Made by a program: the position numbers and the translations under genes. The notes under the pieces are model-generated. The model saw only the letters and a list, made by a program, of their open reading frames with translations, was not told the origin of the DNA and searched no databases. Below, in pieces: positions 18,699-25,026 of a DNA stretch of 64,000 nt. The stretch spans positions 868,001 through 932,000 of the forward strand of contig NC_013739.1 of the NCBI RefSeq assembly GCF_000025265.1. Reading direction: 5' to 3'. How positions within the stretch are numbered: position 1 is the first letter of the stretch; each line of letters opens with the position of its first letter. The stretch is from Conexibacter woesei DSM 14684. GTDB lineage: Bacteria > Actinomycetota > Thermoleophilia > Solirubrobacterales > Solirubrobacteraceae.

Positions 18699-20138
18699 TC
18701 AGGCGCCGAGACCGGCCGGCAGGCCGCGCTCGCGCACCAGCATCTCCAGCGGCTCGCGGGGGCTCAGCGTCGGCATCTGGCGGACCGTCATCGTGCGGCC
18801 GGGGAACAGCTCGAGCCGGTGGCGCTGCAGCAGCAGCGTGACGATCGTCTTGATCTCCAGCTGGCCGAAGCGCATGCCGATACACGTGCGCGAGCCGCCG
18901 CCGAACGGTATGTAGGCGCCCTTCGGCAGGGCGGCTCTGGCGGCCGGAGCGAAGCGCTCGGGCACGAACGCCTCCGGTTCGGGCCAGACGTCGGGCAGGC
19001 GATGGCTGGCCCATGAGGAGTAGTTGACGTAGGCGCCGGCGGGGACGGTGCGGCCGTCGAACTCGAACGTCTCGACGGACCTGCGCGGGCCGACCCAGGC
19101 GGCGGGGTAGAGGCGCAGCGTCTCGTCGAGGACCATCTCCAGCTCGGGCAGGCCGCTGGTGAGCTCGGCGACGGTCGGCGTGCGGCCGGCGAGGACGGTG
19201 TCCTGCTCGGCGAGGACCTTCGCCAGCGCGGCGGGGTGGCGGGCCAGCTCGTAGAGCATGAAGGAGACGGTCGAGGTGGTCGTGTCGTGCCCGGCGAAGA
19301 GCAGCGTCATCACCTGGTCGCGGACCTCGGTGTCGGTCAGCGGCTCGCCGCCGTCCTCGTCGCGCGCCTCCAGCAGCAGGGACATCACGTCCGGCCGCTC
19401 GGGGTCGGGGTGCCGGCGGCGCCGCTCGATCTCGGCGTAGATGATCGTGTCGAGCGTCCGGCGCGCGGCTTGCATCCGGCGCCAGGGAGTGAGCGGCCCG
19501 CGCATCGTCCGGACGGCGAAGTCGGTGCCGTAGAACGAGAGTGCGCGCTCGAAGTCGACCGCGGCGCGGCGGCCGGCGCCCTCCTCGTCGGGGTCGAGGC
19601 CGAACAGCGCCTTCATCGCGACGCGCAGCGCCAGCTCGCGGGCCCAGTGGTAGACGTCGACGAGCTGACCCGGCTGCCAGCGGTCGAGTGAGCGGAGCGT
19701 CTCCTCGACCATCGTGTCGCCGGCGGCGGCGATCCGCTCGCGGTGGAAGGCGGGCAGCATGATCCGGCGCGCGCGCCGATGGTAGGCGCCGTCGATCGTC
19801 AGCAGCCCGTCGCCGAGCAGCGGCACGAGGTCGCCGAAGCTGCCCTCCCGCCAGTGGAAGTTGCTCGCGTGCGAGACGGTGATGTAGTGATTCGCTTCCG
19901 GGCCGAGCATGAAGACGACCCGCCCGTGGAAGACCCGCAGGCTGAAGATCGGCCCGTACTCGCGATAGGCGGCGAGCAGGATCGGCAGCGGGTCGCGCAC
20001 GAAGCGGAACGTCCGCTGGAGGTTGAAGTCGACCGGCCCCGGCGGGTACGGCACCTCCGCCGTACGCTCGTCGTTGAGGTCGACGGCGATCCGCAGAAGC
20101 GGGTTGCTCGGCAGCTGCTCCGGCGCGGTGACGGCCAT
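18699..20138 (-). CDS. Cytochrome P450
   Basis: A 479-aa heme monooxygenase. It shows the I-helix oxygen-activation motif LLFAGHDTTTS, the K-helix E-x-x-R in ETLRLYP, the PERF-type region FVPERFAP, and the heme-ligand loop FGGGSRTCIGMRF with Cys419. The class resembles CYP102/CYP4-like fatty-acid or terpenoid hydroxylases and is longer than the typical 400-aa actinobacterial CYP105/107 types. It is soluble, with no N-terminal membrane anchor. No ferredoxin or reductase gene is adjacent, so electrons must come from shared partners. The substrate cannot be inferred. The start ATG at 20138 leaves about 150 bp to tRNA-Asp on the other strand. Confidence 0.95.
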   Translation of the reverse strand: MAVTAPEQLPSNPLLRIAVDLNDERTAEVPYPPGPVDFNLQRTFRFVRDPLPILLAAYREYGPIFSLRVFHGRVVFMLGPEANHYITVSHASNFHWREGSFGDLVPLLGDGLLTIDGAYHRRARRIMLPAFHRERIAAAGDTMVEETLRSLDRWQPGQLVDVYHWARELALRVAMKALFGLDPDEEGAGRRAAVDFERALSFYGTDFAVRTMRGPLTPWRRMQAARRTLDTIIYAEIERRRRHPDPERPDVMSLLLEARDEDGGEPLTDTEVRDQVMTLLFAGHDTTTSTVSFMLYELARHPAALAKVLAEQDTVLAGRTPTVAELTSGLPELEMVLDETLRLYPAAWVGPRRSVETFEFDGRTVPAGAYVNYSSWASHRLPDVWPEPEAFVPERFAPAARAALPKGAYIPFGGGSRTCIGMRFGQLEIKTIVTLLLQRHRLELFPGRTMTVRQMPTLSPREPLEMLVRERGLPAGLGA

Positions 20139-20286
20139 GGAGGCCAGCCTACTGGCTGGCCAGCCAGTTGACGACCGTCAACCGTCGCGATCCCGCGCCA
20201 GATGCCGCCCGCGCGCCCGGCCGCGCGCCCGCCGCACGACGAGCAAGCGCCGATCGCACCACCCGTGGCATACTTCCTGGCCCCGA

Positions 20287-20360
<74 letters not shown>

Positions 20361-20370
20361 CTTCGGTGCA

Positions 20371-20405
20371 CCCCGCATCTCTCGTCGAGATTGCGGGGAT
20401 TTCTT
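20371..20405 (+). terminator. Hairpin terminator of tRNA-Asp
   Basis: CCCCGCATCTC pairs with GAGATTGCGGGG (one bulged T) around a short TCGTC loop, followed by ATTTCTTC. Position and shape fit an intrinsic terminator for the tRNA. Confidence 0.7.
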
Positions 20406-20468
20406 CGGTGGGCATGAGACGCCTGTATATCCGAGAAACGTGGTCTCTCGGGGCCTGGCGGTACGGCC

Positions 20469-20744
20469 TCACCGAGGGCGGTACGCGTCGGCTCGATGCG
20501 CGACCGCGACGACCTGGACGGTGCGCTCGGCGTCATCGAGCGTGTAGATGATTCGGTATGGCCCACGCCCGGCTGACCAGTGGCCATCGAGTTCGAGGCG
20601 GAGTGGCTTGCCGAGGCGTCGCGGGTTCTCGGCGATGTGCGCGAGTGCCTCGACTATCGCCGTTGCGTACTTTTCGGGCAAGCGCTGGATGTCGCGCGCT
20701 GCGGGGCCGGCGACCGTGAGGCGCCAGGGCTCCTGCTCGCTCAC
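20469..20744 (-). CDS. RelE/ParE-family toxin
   Basis: A 91-aa type II toxin. The pattern AARDIQRLPEKYATAIVEAL followed by GKPLRLELDGHWSAGRGPYRIIYTLD and VAVAHRADAYR is the RelE fold with the conserved Arg/Tyr strand residues (GPYRIIY) and the HRxDaYR end. RelE toxins cleave ribosome-bound mRNA, while ParE members poison gyrase; the H-R-x-x-x-Y ending favours the RelE type. The ATG overlaps the antitoxin stop codon by 4 bp (antitoxin first), the standard order. It lies just downstream of tRNA-Asp in a small accessory segment. Confidence 0.92.
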   Translation of the reverse strand: MSEQEPWRLTVAGPAARDIQRLPEKYATAIVEALAHIAENPRRLGKPLRLELDGHWSAGRGPYRIIYTLDDAERTVQVVAVAHRADAYRPR

Positions 20745-21040
20745 GCAGCCGGCGACTGGCCGAGCTGTGCCCGCAGTTCTTCGAGCGAGATCGAGTCGCC
20801 GGCGGCGATGGCGGCATCGCCTTCGCGGACCTTCTCCATCATCGCTCTGTCGGAGAGGATCGCCAGCGTCTCTTCGAGGCTCTCAAGGTCGTCCGGGCTG
20901 ATCAGCACGGCAGCCGGCCGGCCGTTTCGGGTCACGACGACGCGGTCGTGTTGGCCTTCGACGCGGTCGACCAGCTCAGAGAGGTGGGACTTGACGGCGG
21001 AGAGCGGCAGCGTCTCGGACATGACCATGATTCTAGTCAT
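20741..21040 (-). CDS. Phd/YefM-family antitoxin
   Basis: A 99-aa antitoxin partner of the RelE-like toxin. The DNA-binding N-terminus ETLPLSAVKSHLSELVDRVE and VVVTRNGRPAAVLISPDDLE are diagnostic of Phd/YefM; the acidic C-terminal helix (DSISLEELRAQLG) would wrap the toxin. The ATG at 21040 has AGGA 8 nt upstream; in-frame ATGs at 21028 and 21022 are alternatives, and 21022 would give the more usual family length of 93 aa. The pair is probably autoregulated, as in the family; no perfect palindrome is visible upstream. Confidence 0.9.
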   Translation of the reverse strand: MTRIMVMSETLPLSAVKSHLSELVDRVEGQHDRVVVTRNGRPAAVLISPDDLESLEETLAILSDRAMMEKVREGDAAIAAGDSISLEELRAQLGQSPAA

Positions 21041-21077
21041 CGTTGTCCTGGTGTCCAACCATTCTCGCGCCGCTGCA

Positions 21078-21257
21078 TCAGAGCTCGAACTCTGCGAGCG
21101 CGTCTTCGAGCGGTAACGGGCCGATCCCGCGCGCTCGGTCGGCGCGGACCTCGGCGACGGCGCGGCGTTCCTCTTCGGTCTCGGGCTCGTCGTCGATCGG
21201 CGCGTTGTCAAGCATCCAACTGACTGGGTCGAACTGAGGATCTCGTTCGGCTGCCAT
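21078..21257 (-). CDS. Small antitoxin-like protein without a visible toxin partner
   Basis: A 59-aa acidic protein: FDPVSWMLDNAPIDDEPETE then EEERRAVAEVRADRARGIGP and the end LEDALAEFEL. The sequence resembles the short acidic antitoxins of type II systems (E-E-x-x-A-v-A-e-a-r-A-d-r-a-G), which normally precede a RelE/ParE toxin gene. Here the next gene in the same direction is the Phd-type antitoxin of the neighbouring pair, so its own toxin seems to have been lost, or the protein has another role. The ATG at 21257 is the only start that gives sensible composition; the longer upstream frame reads through the tRNA-like repeat. Confidence 0.55.
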   Translation of the reverse strand: MAAERDPQFDPVSWMLDNAPIDDEPETEEERRAVAEVRADRARGIGPLPLEDALAEFEL

Positions 21258-21350
21258 CGGGCGACCGTAGCGCGCGCCGATCGAGCTGTGCGCAGCACAA
21301 GAACACACATCTGGCGAGGTCACAGACGGATCTCGATCCGAGGTGTAAAT

Positions 21351-21376
21351 CGTGGGTTTGACCCCCGTCGCTCCCG
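21351..21376 (+). repeat. Degenerate copy 2 of the tRNA-Asp 3' end (att-like)
   Basis: 26 nt aligned to the T arm and acceptor of tRNA-Asp (20335-20360) with 22 matches; the last ten bases GTCGCTCCCG are identical. It is in the same orientation as the tRNA and about 1.0 kb downstream, as expected for an attachment-site duplication left by integration into the tRNA gene. Confidence 0.6.
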
Positions 21377-21380
21377 CCTT

Positions 21381-21405
21381 CGGCACCGCACTCGTCGCGG
21401 TGCCG
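21381..21405 (+). terminator. Hairpin after tRNA-Asp copy 2
   Basis: CGGCACCGC and GCGGTGCCG form a perfect 9-bp stem around a 7-nt loop, 4 nt downstream of the tRNA-like repeat. There is no U-tract, so termination efficiency is uncertain. Confidence 0.4.
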
Positions 21406-21552
21406 GGTGTGGGACTGCATTCCTTTGAAGTACCCGGCGAAAACGGGGCGAGGTTTGACCGCCGTGATCGCGCCGTTCTGCTCCCACGGACCCGCGCGTA
21501 TGTCCCGTACCCGCAGGTAACCACGCACCGGAAAGTGCGATCTTGACCGTAG

Positions 21553-21568
21553 GTGAGCGATCGCTCAC
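21553..21568. promoter_or_regulatory. Perfect 16-bp palindrome upstream of the imine-reductase-like gene
   Basis: GTGAGCGATCGCTCAC is its own reverse complement and ends 9 nt before the ATG. TTGACC at 21543-21548 may be the -35 element, which would place the palindrome in the spacer. The shape is that of a TetR or HxlR operator; the HxlR gene downstream is the nearest regulator. Confidence 0.55.
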
Positions 21569-21577
21569 TGTGCGTGG

Positions 21578-22399
21578 ATGACCGACACCAAGCAGCACAT
21601 CACCGTGATCGGGCTCGGCGCGATGGGTCGCGCCCTGGCCGGCGCGTTCCTCGAGGCAGGCCATCCGACGACGGTCTTCAACCGCTCGCCCGACAAGGCC
21701 GACGAGCTCGTCGGGCGGGGCGCTCGCCGTGCCGAGAGCGTCACCGAAGCGCTCGAGGCCGGCGAGCTGACCGTCGTCTGCGTGCTGAGCTACGGCGTCG
21801 CCCGCGAACTGCTCGAGCCGGCCGCGGACGCGCTCGCGGGCCGCACGATCGTCCACCTGTCCCATGGCTCCCCCGCCGACGCGCGCGAGCTCTCGGACTG
21901 GGTCGCCGACCACGGCGGCGCGTACGTCGACGGCGGCATCATGTCGGTGCCCCAGACGATCGGGCAGCCCGGCTCGTTCATCGTGGTCGCCGGGGCGGAG
22001 GAGGCGGTCGAGCGGACGCGGTCCGCGATCGCCGTGCTCGGCGACCCGATCGACGTCGGCCGCGACCCGGGCCTCGCTCCGCTCTACGACATCGCACTGC
22101 TGAGCGGCCTCTACGGGATCGCCGCCGGGGCCCAGCTCGCTGTCTCGCTGATCGACAGCGGCGGCGGCGACGTCGAGCTGTTCCGAGGGACATTGCTGCT
22201 GCCCTGGATGGAGGCGATGCTGCCGTTCACGGCGGGCGTGGTGAACACGGAGGGCACCATGCCCGACGAGTTCAACGCGACGATGCAGGCCGCGGTGCTG
22301 GAGAGCATGATCGCCTCCAGCCGCGCCGCCGGCGTCGACGAGGCGCTCACCGGCCATCTGCACGCGTCCTTGGCGCTGATGCGGGCGGACGCCCCCTAG
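21578..22399 (+). CDS. NAD(P)-dependent imine-reductase-like oxidoreductase
   Basis: A 273-aa two-domain dehydrogenase of the 6-phosphogluconate/3-hydroxyisobutyrate dehydrogenase superfamily. The N-terminal Rossmann motif is VIGLGAMGRALAGAFLEAGH, with TTVFNRSPDKADELV as the NADPH phosphate-binding stretch. The motif GGIMSVPQTIGQPGSFIVVA and the C-terminal helical domain match bacterial imine reductases rather than HIBADH, which would have a conserved catalytic Lys in G-A-G-x-x-x-K. The role is unknown; imine reduction in amine metabolism is possible. It is followed by an HxlR regulator in the same direction, and both lie between two tRNA-Asp 3'-end copies, suggesting acquisition as a cassette. 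Confidence 0.85.
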   Translation: MTDTKQHITVIGLGAMGRALAGAFLEAGHPTTVFNRSPDKADELVGRGARRAESVTEALEAGELTVVCVLSYGVARELLEPAADALAGRTIVHLSHGSPADARELSDWVADHGGAYVDGGIMSVPQTIGQPGSFIVVAGAEEAVERTRSAIAVLGDPIDVGRDPGLAPLYDIALLSGLYGIAAGAQLAVSLIDSGGGDVELFRGTLLLPWMEAMLPFTAGVVNTEGTMPDEFNATMQAAVLESMIASSRAAGVDEALTGHLHASLALMRADAP

Positions 22400-22458
22400 T
22401 CGGACTGGCTCGCTATCGTCCGATGCAGGTCGTGGCATCCACCGGACGGAGCGAGCCG

Positions 22459-22809
22459 ATGCGCAACCCTCCCTACAGCTGCGGCGCGGACGCCGCGATC
22501 GACGTCGTCGCCGGCAAGTGGAAGCCGCTCATCCTTTGCGCGCTGTTCGAGCGCACGCATCGCTTCGGCGAGCTGCGCCGCGCGCTTCACGGAGAGATCA
22601 GCGAGAAGGTGCTCACCCAGCAGCTGCGCGAGCTGGAGGCCGACGGCCTCGTCCACCGGCAGGTCTACGACGAGATCCCGCGGCGCGTCGAATACTCCCT
22701 GACCGCGGCCGGCGCGACGCTCAACGAGGCGCTGATCCCGCTGGCGCAGTGGGGCGACCGGCGGATGGACGAGCTGGGGATCCCACCCGCCCGGCGGGCC
22801 TTCGCCTAG
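22459..22809 (+). CDS. HxlR-family transcriptional regulator
   Basis: A 116-aa winged-helix protein. It begins with the family's conserved cysteine context (PPYSCGADAAIDVVAGKWKP), then LILCALFERTHRFGELRRAL, the recognition region ISEKVLTQQLRELEADGLVH and the wing PRRVEYSLTAAG. HxlR proteins sense aldehydes or redox stress, often through that N-terminal Cys. ATG 22459 has GGAG upstream; ATG 22423 would add 12 residues. It lies 59 bp after the reductase gene and may control it through the palindrome at 21553. Confidence 0.9.
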   Translation: MRNPPYSCGADAAIDVVAGKWKPLILCALFERTHRFGELRRALHGEISEKVLTQQLRELEADGLVHRQVYDEIPRRVEYSLTAAGATLNEALIPLAQWGDRRMDELGIPPARRAFA

Positions 22810-23090
22810 CACAGGTGTCGCCCCAGCCACCGAAGGCCCGGGCGCACGCGAGCGACCTCGCCGCGATCCGCGAGCGCGGCTGGATTTCACGTGCGGCGAG
22901 AAGGTCCCGAAAGCCACACCAATCGCGCAATCTACCAGCCCGAGCCCTGTCCCGGCCGATCCTTCCCAGGCGCGGATCGAGACAGGTCCGCACCGCCACC
23001 AATCGATACCTGGTCGCGGGATGGTGTTCGAGATCCGCCTTCGCTGAACCCGAGATGCCGCTCAGTCGCGAATCTCGATGGGGTGCCGAA
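22810..23090. other. Gene-free stretch inside the accessory segment
   Basis: About 280 bp with no convincing frame. Its GC content is slightly lower and it is rich in short stop-interrupted frames, consistent with decayed sequence. No integrase remnant could be recognised in any frame. Confidence 0.5.
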
Positions 23091-23116
23091 CGTGAATTTG
23101 ACCCCGGTCGCTCCCG
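23091..23116 (+). repeat. Degenerate copy 3 of the tRNA-Asp 3' end (att-like)
   Basis: It matches tRNA-Asp 20335-20360 at 19 of 26 positions and copy 2 at 23 of 26; the final GTCGCTCCCG is identical in all three. Upstream, ATCTCGAT is also shared with copy 2, so copies 2 and 3 are closer to each other than to the tRNA. Confidence 0.6.
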
Positions 23117-23132
23117 CCTCAGGGACCTTTCA

Positions 23133-23158
23133 GAAGCCCCGCCAGCGTGCGGGGTTTC
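23133..23158 (+). terminator. Hairpin terminator after tRNA-Asp copy 3
   Basis: GAAGCCCCGC and GCGGGGTTTC form a 10-bp stem (one G:T pair) with a 6-nt loop, ending in TTTC. It resembles the terminator behind tRNA-Glu, so it may once have ended a tRNA transcript. Confidence 0.6.
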
Positions 23159-23180
23159 GTCGTTCCGGGGTTGGTCGGGT

Positions 23181-23513
23181 TCAGCGGGCGTACATGATCA
23201 CGCCGACGCCGACGAGGCAGAGGGTCGCGCCGATGAGGTCGGCGTGGTCGGGCCGGAAGCCGTCGAAGGCGATGCCCCAGAGCATTGAGCCGATGATGAA
23301 GACGCCGCCGTAGGCGGCGAGCACGCGACCGAACTCGTTGCTGGGCTGCATCGCGGCGACGACGCCGTAGAGGCCGAGTGCGACGATCCCGAGCGCGACG
23401 ACCAGGGCGCCCTTGTGTTCCTTGATGCCGATCCAGACGAGATAGGCGCCGCCGATCTCGGCGAGCGCGGCGGCGACGAAGAGCGCGATCGAGCGGCCGG
23501 TCATGCGCGGCAT
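23181..23513 (-). CDS. YnfA/UPF0060-family small membrane protein
   Basis: A 110-aa integral membrane protein with four predicted TM helices ([76 protein letters not shown]). The [24 protein letters not shown] and final D-x-x-G-A-x-x-x-L-x-G positions are diagnostic of UPF0060. The family is related to small multidrug transporters, but its function is unproven. The start may be the in-frame ATG at 23504, which has CAGGATG upstream. It lies just outside the tRNA-Asp repeat segment. Confidence 0.93.
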   Translation of the reverse strand: MPRMTGRSIALFVAAALAEIGGAYLVWIGIKEHKGALVVALGIVALGLYGVVAAMQPSNEFGRVLAAYGGVFIIGSMLWGIAFDGFRPDHADLIGATLCLVGVGVIMYAR

Positions 23514-23701
23514 CCTGCCAGGCCACGCGCTTTCGGCCGCTCGCTCGCGTCAGCACTGACGGCTGGACCGCCGCCCGTGCAGGCGCACACCCGAGCCCTC
23601 TTCGACTCAGAGGCCCAACAGCCCGAAGGGACGGATCGCGCCGCGTTCCTGCCGCTGACGCACCTCGGGTGACGAGCGCCGCGTTGCGGCGCGGCCCAGG
23701 G

Positions 23702-24301
23702 TCAGTCGAGCAGGGTGTTGACCAGCCCTGACTCGGCGACGATGAAGATGCCGAGTGCGATCAGTACGAACGGGATCGCGTAGTGGCCCGCCCAGGCGAC
23801 GGCGCGGATCACCGCGGGCCGTGAGCCGATCAGCCCGCCGACCAGGCACCATACCGCGATCAGCCCTGCGAAGACGACGAGCGTGATCGCGGTGTCGCCG
23901 GCTCCGACCGTAGCGAACAACGGCGCGTAGATCGCGACGTTGTCGGCGCCGTTGGCGATCGTGATGCCGGCCACGCCGGTCGCCGTCATCACCTGGCGTT
24001 CGGCCAGCACGTCCTCGTCAGCGTTCGCTCGCCGGGCAAGCCACAGACCACGCAGGCCAAGCGCGATCGGGACGAGCCCGAGCGCGCCGATCGCCTCGTC
24101 GGGCAGCGCGAGCAGACCGACGCTCGCGAGCAGGCTGGCGACGACCAGCGCGGCGAAGCCGAGGAACTGCCCCGCGACGATGTGCCGCGTCCGAAACCGG
24201 TCGTCGCGGCGGGCGAACAGCACCGACAGCAGGACGATGTCGTCAACGTTCGTGGCTGCGAACGCCGCCGACGCCGTCGCAACAGTCTCGATCACCGGCA
24301 C
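23702..24301 (-). CDS. CadD-type cadmium resistance/efflux family membrane protein
   Basis: A 199-aa membrane protein. The N-terminus TVATASAAFAATNVDDIVLL and later GVAGITIANGADNVAIYAPL contain the two N-x-D-D/N-G-A-D-N motifs of the CadD family (PF03596), duplicated halves with acidic residues inside the membrane. Five to six TM helices are evident. Family members export or sequester Cd2+ or other cations, but many are uncharacterised. The start is taken as the GTG at 24301, because the upstream frame lacks protein-like sequence; a GTG two codons further in is also possible. No metal regulator is adjacent. Confidence 0.88.
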   Translation of the reverse strand: MPVIETVATASAAFAATNVDDIVLLSVLFARRDDRFRTRHIVAGQFLGFAALVVASLLASVGLLALPDEAIGALGLVPIALGLRGLWLARRANADEDVLAERQVMTATGVAGITIANGADNVAIYAPLFATVGAGDTAITLVVFAGLIAVWCLVGGLIGSRPAVIRAVAWAGHYAIPFVLIALGIFIVAESGLVNTLLD

Positions 24302-24424
24302 AGAGCGCGGATCGTATGTCCGATGTGGCACCGCGCGTGCTGACAGCTCGGCAGGCCAATGCAGACACGGGGGCCCCACCGTCGGGCCGGGCGCAGTGGC
24401 GCCAACGCTGCCTGTCATGGCGTG

Positions 24425-24555
24425 CGCGCTCACGCGTGCGCGCCCGGCAGCACCGTCGCCGGCCGCGCTGCGCGGCGAGTGCGCGCATCGCCTCGAGCAG
24501 CCGCGCCTTGCCGATTCCGGCGTAGCCCTCGACGTTGCGCTCAACCCCGGTTGAG
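24425..24555 (-). pseudogene. Relic of a LuxR-type large ATPase regulator (Walker A region only)
   Basis: Read leftward, the segment gives VERNVEGYAGIGKARLLEAM followed by RALAAQRGRR. This is close to the nucleotide-binding start of large LuxR-family ATPase regulators, normally V-E-G-P-A-G-I-G-K-T-R-L-L. Here the P-loop Thr/Ser is Ala, there is no start codon with suitable sequence before it, and no ATPase or HTH domain follows. It is best read as a fragment left by gene decay or recombination. Confidence 0.55.
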
Positions 24556-25005
24556 CGCCTTGGCGCGTGAACGCTCGCATGAATTCGGTGCAAAGTTTCC
24601 GGCCCCGCTCGTGGCGCGTTCCGCTTGAAAACCTCCAGTACTTGAGTGTTGAACGGCGCACACCTTGATGCGCGGCGGGGTGCCTGGTTTGCTGCAGTGC
24701 GCCAAGTTGCGGGCGCTGCTTCAGTACAGGATGGCTGCTGGACGGCGCGGGTCGGATCCAGGTGGAGGTGTCGTCGTGCCGGCGGTCGGCAGGGACCGCT
24801 CGTCACCCAATTCAGTCGGTACTCGACCGTTGCGTCGAGCCGCGCGCGCGTCCTGATCGCGCGCCGCAGTAGCCCCTGCGTCGCTGGAAGCGGCGTTCGT
24901 GGGCCGCCAGATCCCATCAACAGTCGGTTGGCGCGCGACGAGTTCGCGACGAACGTGGCTGCGTAAGGCCAGTCGCCGTCTCGGCATGCCTGAGGAGGCA
25001 CGGCC
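24556..25005. other. Non-coding stretch upstream of the DUF11 protein gene
   Basis: About 450 bp. No frame in either direction looks like protein, and the GC content is mildly lower than in neighbouring genes. It presumably holds the promoter of the gene at 25023, but I see no clear -35/-10 pair. It adjoins the LuxR relic, so part may be decayed coding sequence. Confidence 0.5.
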
Positions 25006-25026
25006 ATGAAATGGAGAGTCGTATGA
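24991..25026 (+). promoter_or_regulatory. Upstream mini-ORF with strong Shine-Dalgarno, coupled to the DUF11 gene
   Basis: TGAGGAGG (24991-24998) precedes an ATG at 25006 that opens a six-codon frame (MKWRVV) ending in TGA at 25024-25026. That stop overlaps the ATG of the long gene at 25023 (ATGA). The best ribosome binding site therefore serves the mini-ORF, and the long gene has only GGAGAG of its own. This suggests translational coupling or a leader peptide. Confidence 0.5.

Larger units (their letters stand above)
21258..21577. other. Gene-free stretch containing tRNA-Asp 3'-end copy 2
   Basis: About 320 bp with no credible gene. It holds the second copy of the tRNA-Asp 3' end, a hairpin directly after it, and a perfect 16-bp palindrome just before the imine-reductase-like gene. 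Leftward frames through it have compositions unlike proteins. Confidence 0.6.

Noticed and set aside
21320-21577. Integrase remnant between tRNA-Asp copy 2 and the reductase gene
   Set aside because: Leftward frames here show no tyrosine-recombinase residues; composition is not protein-like.
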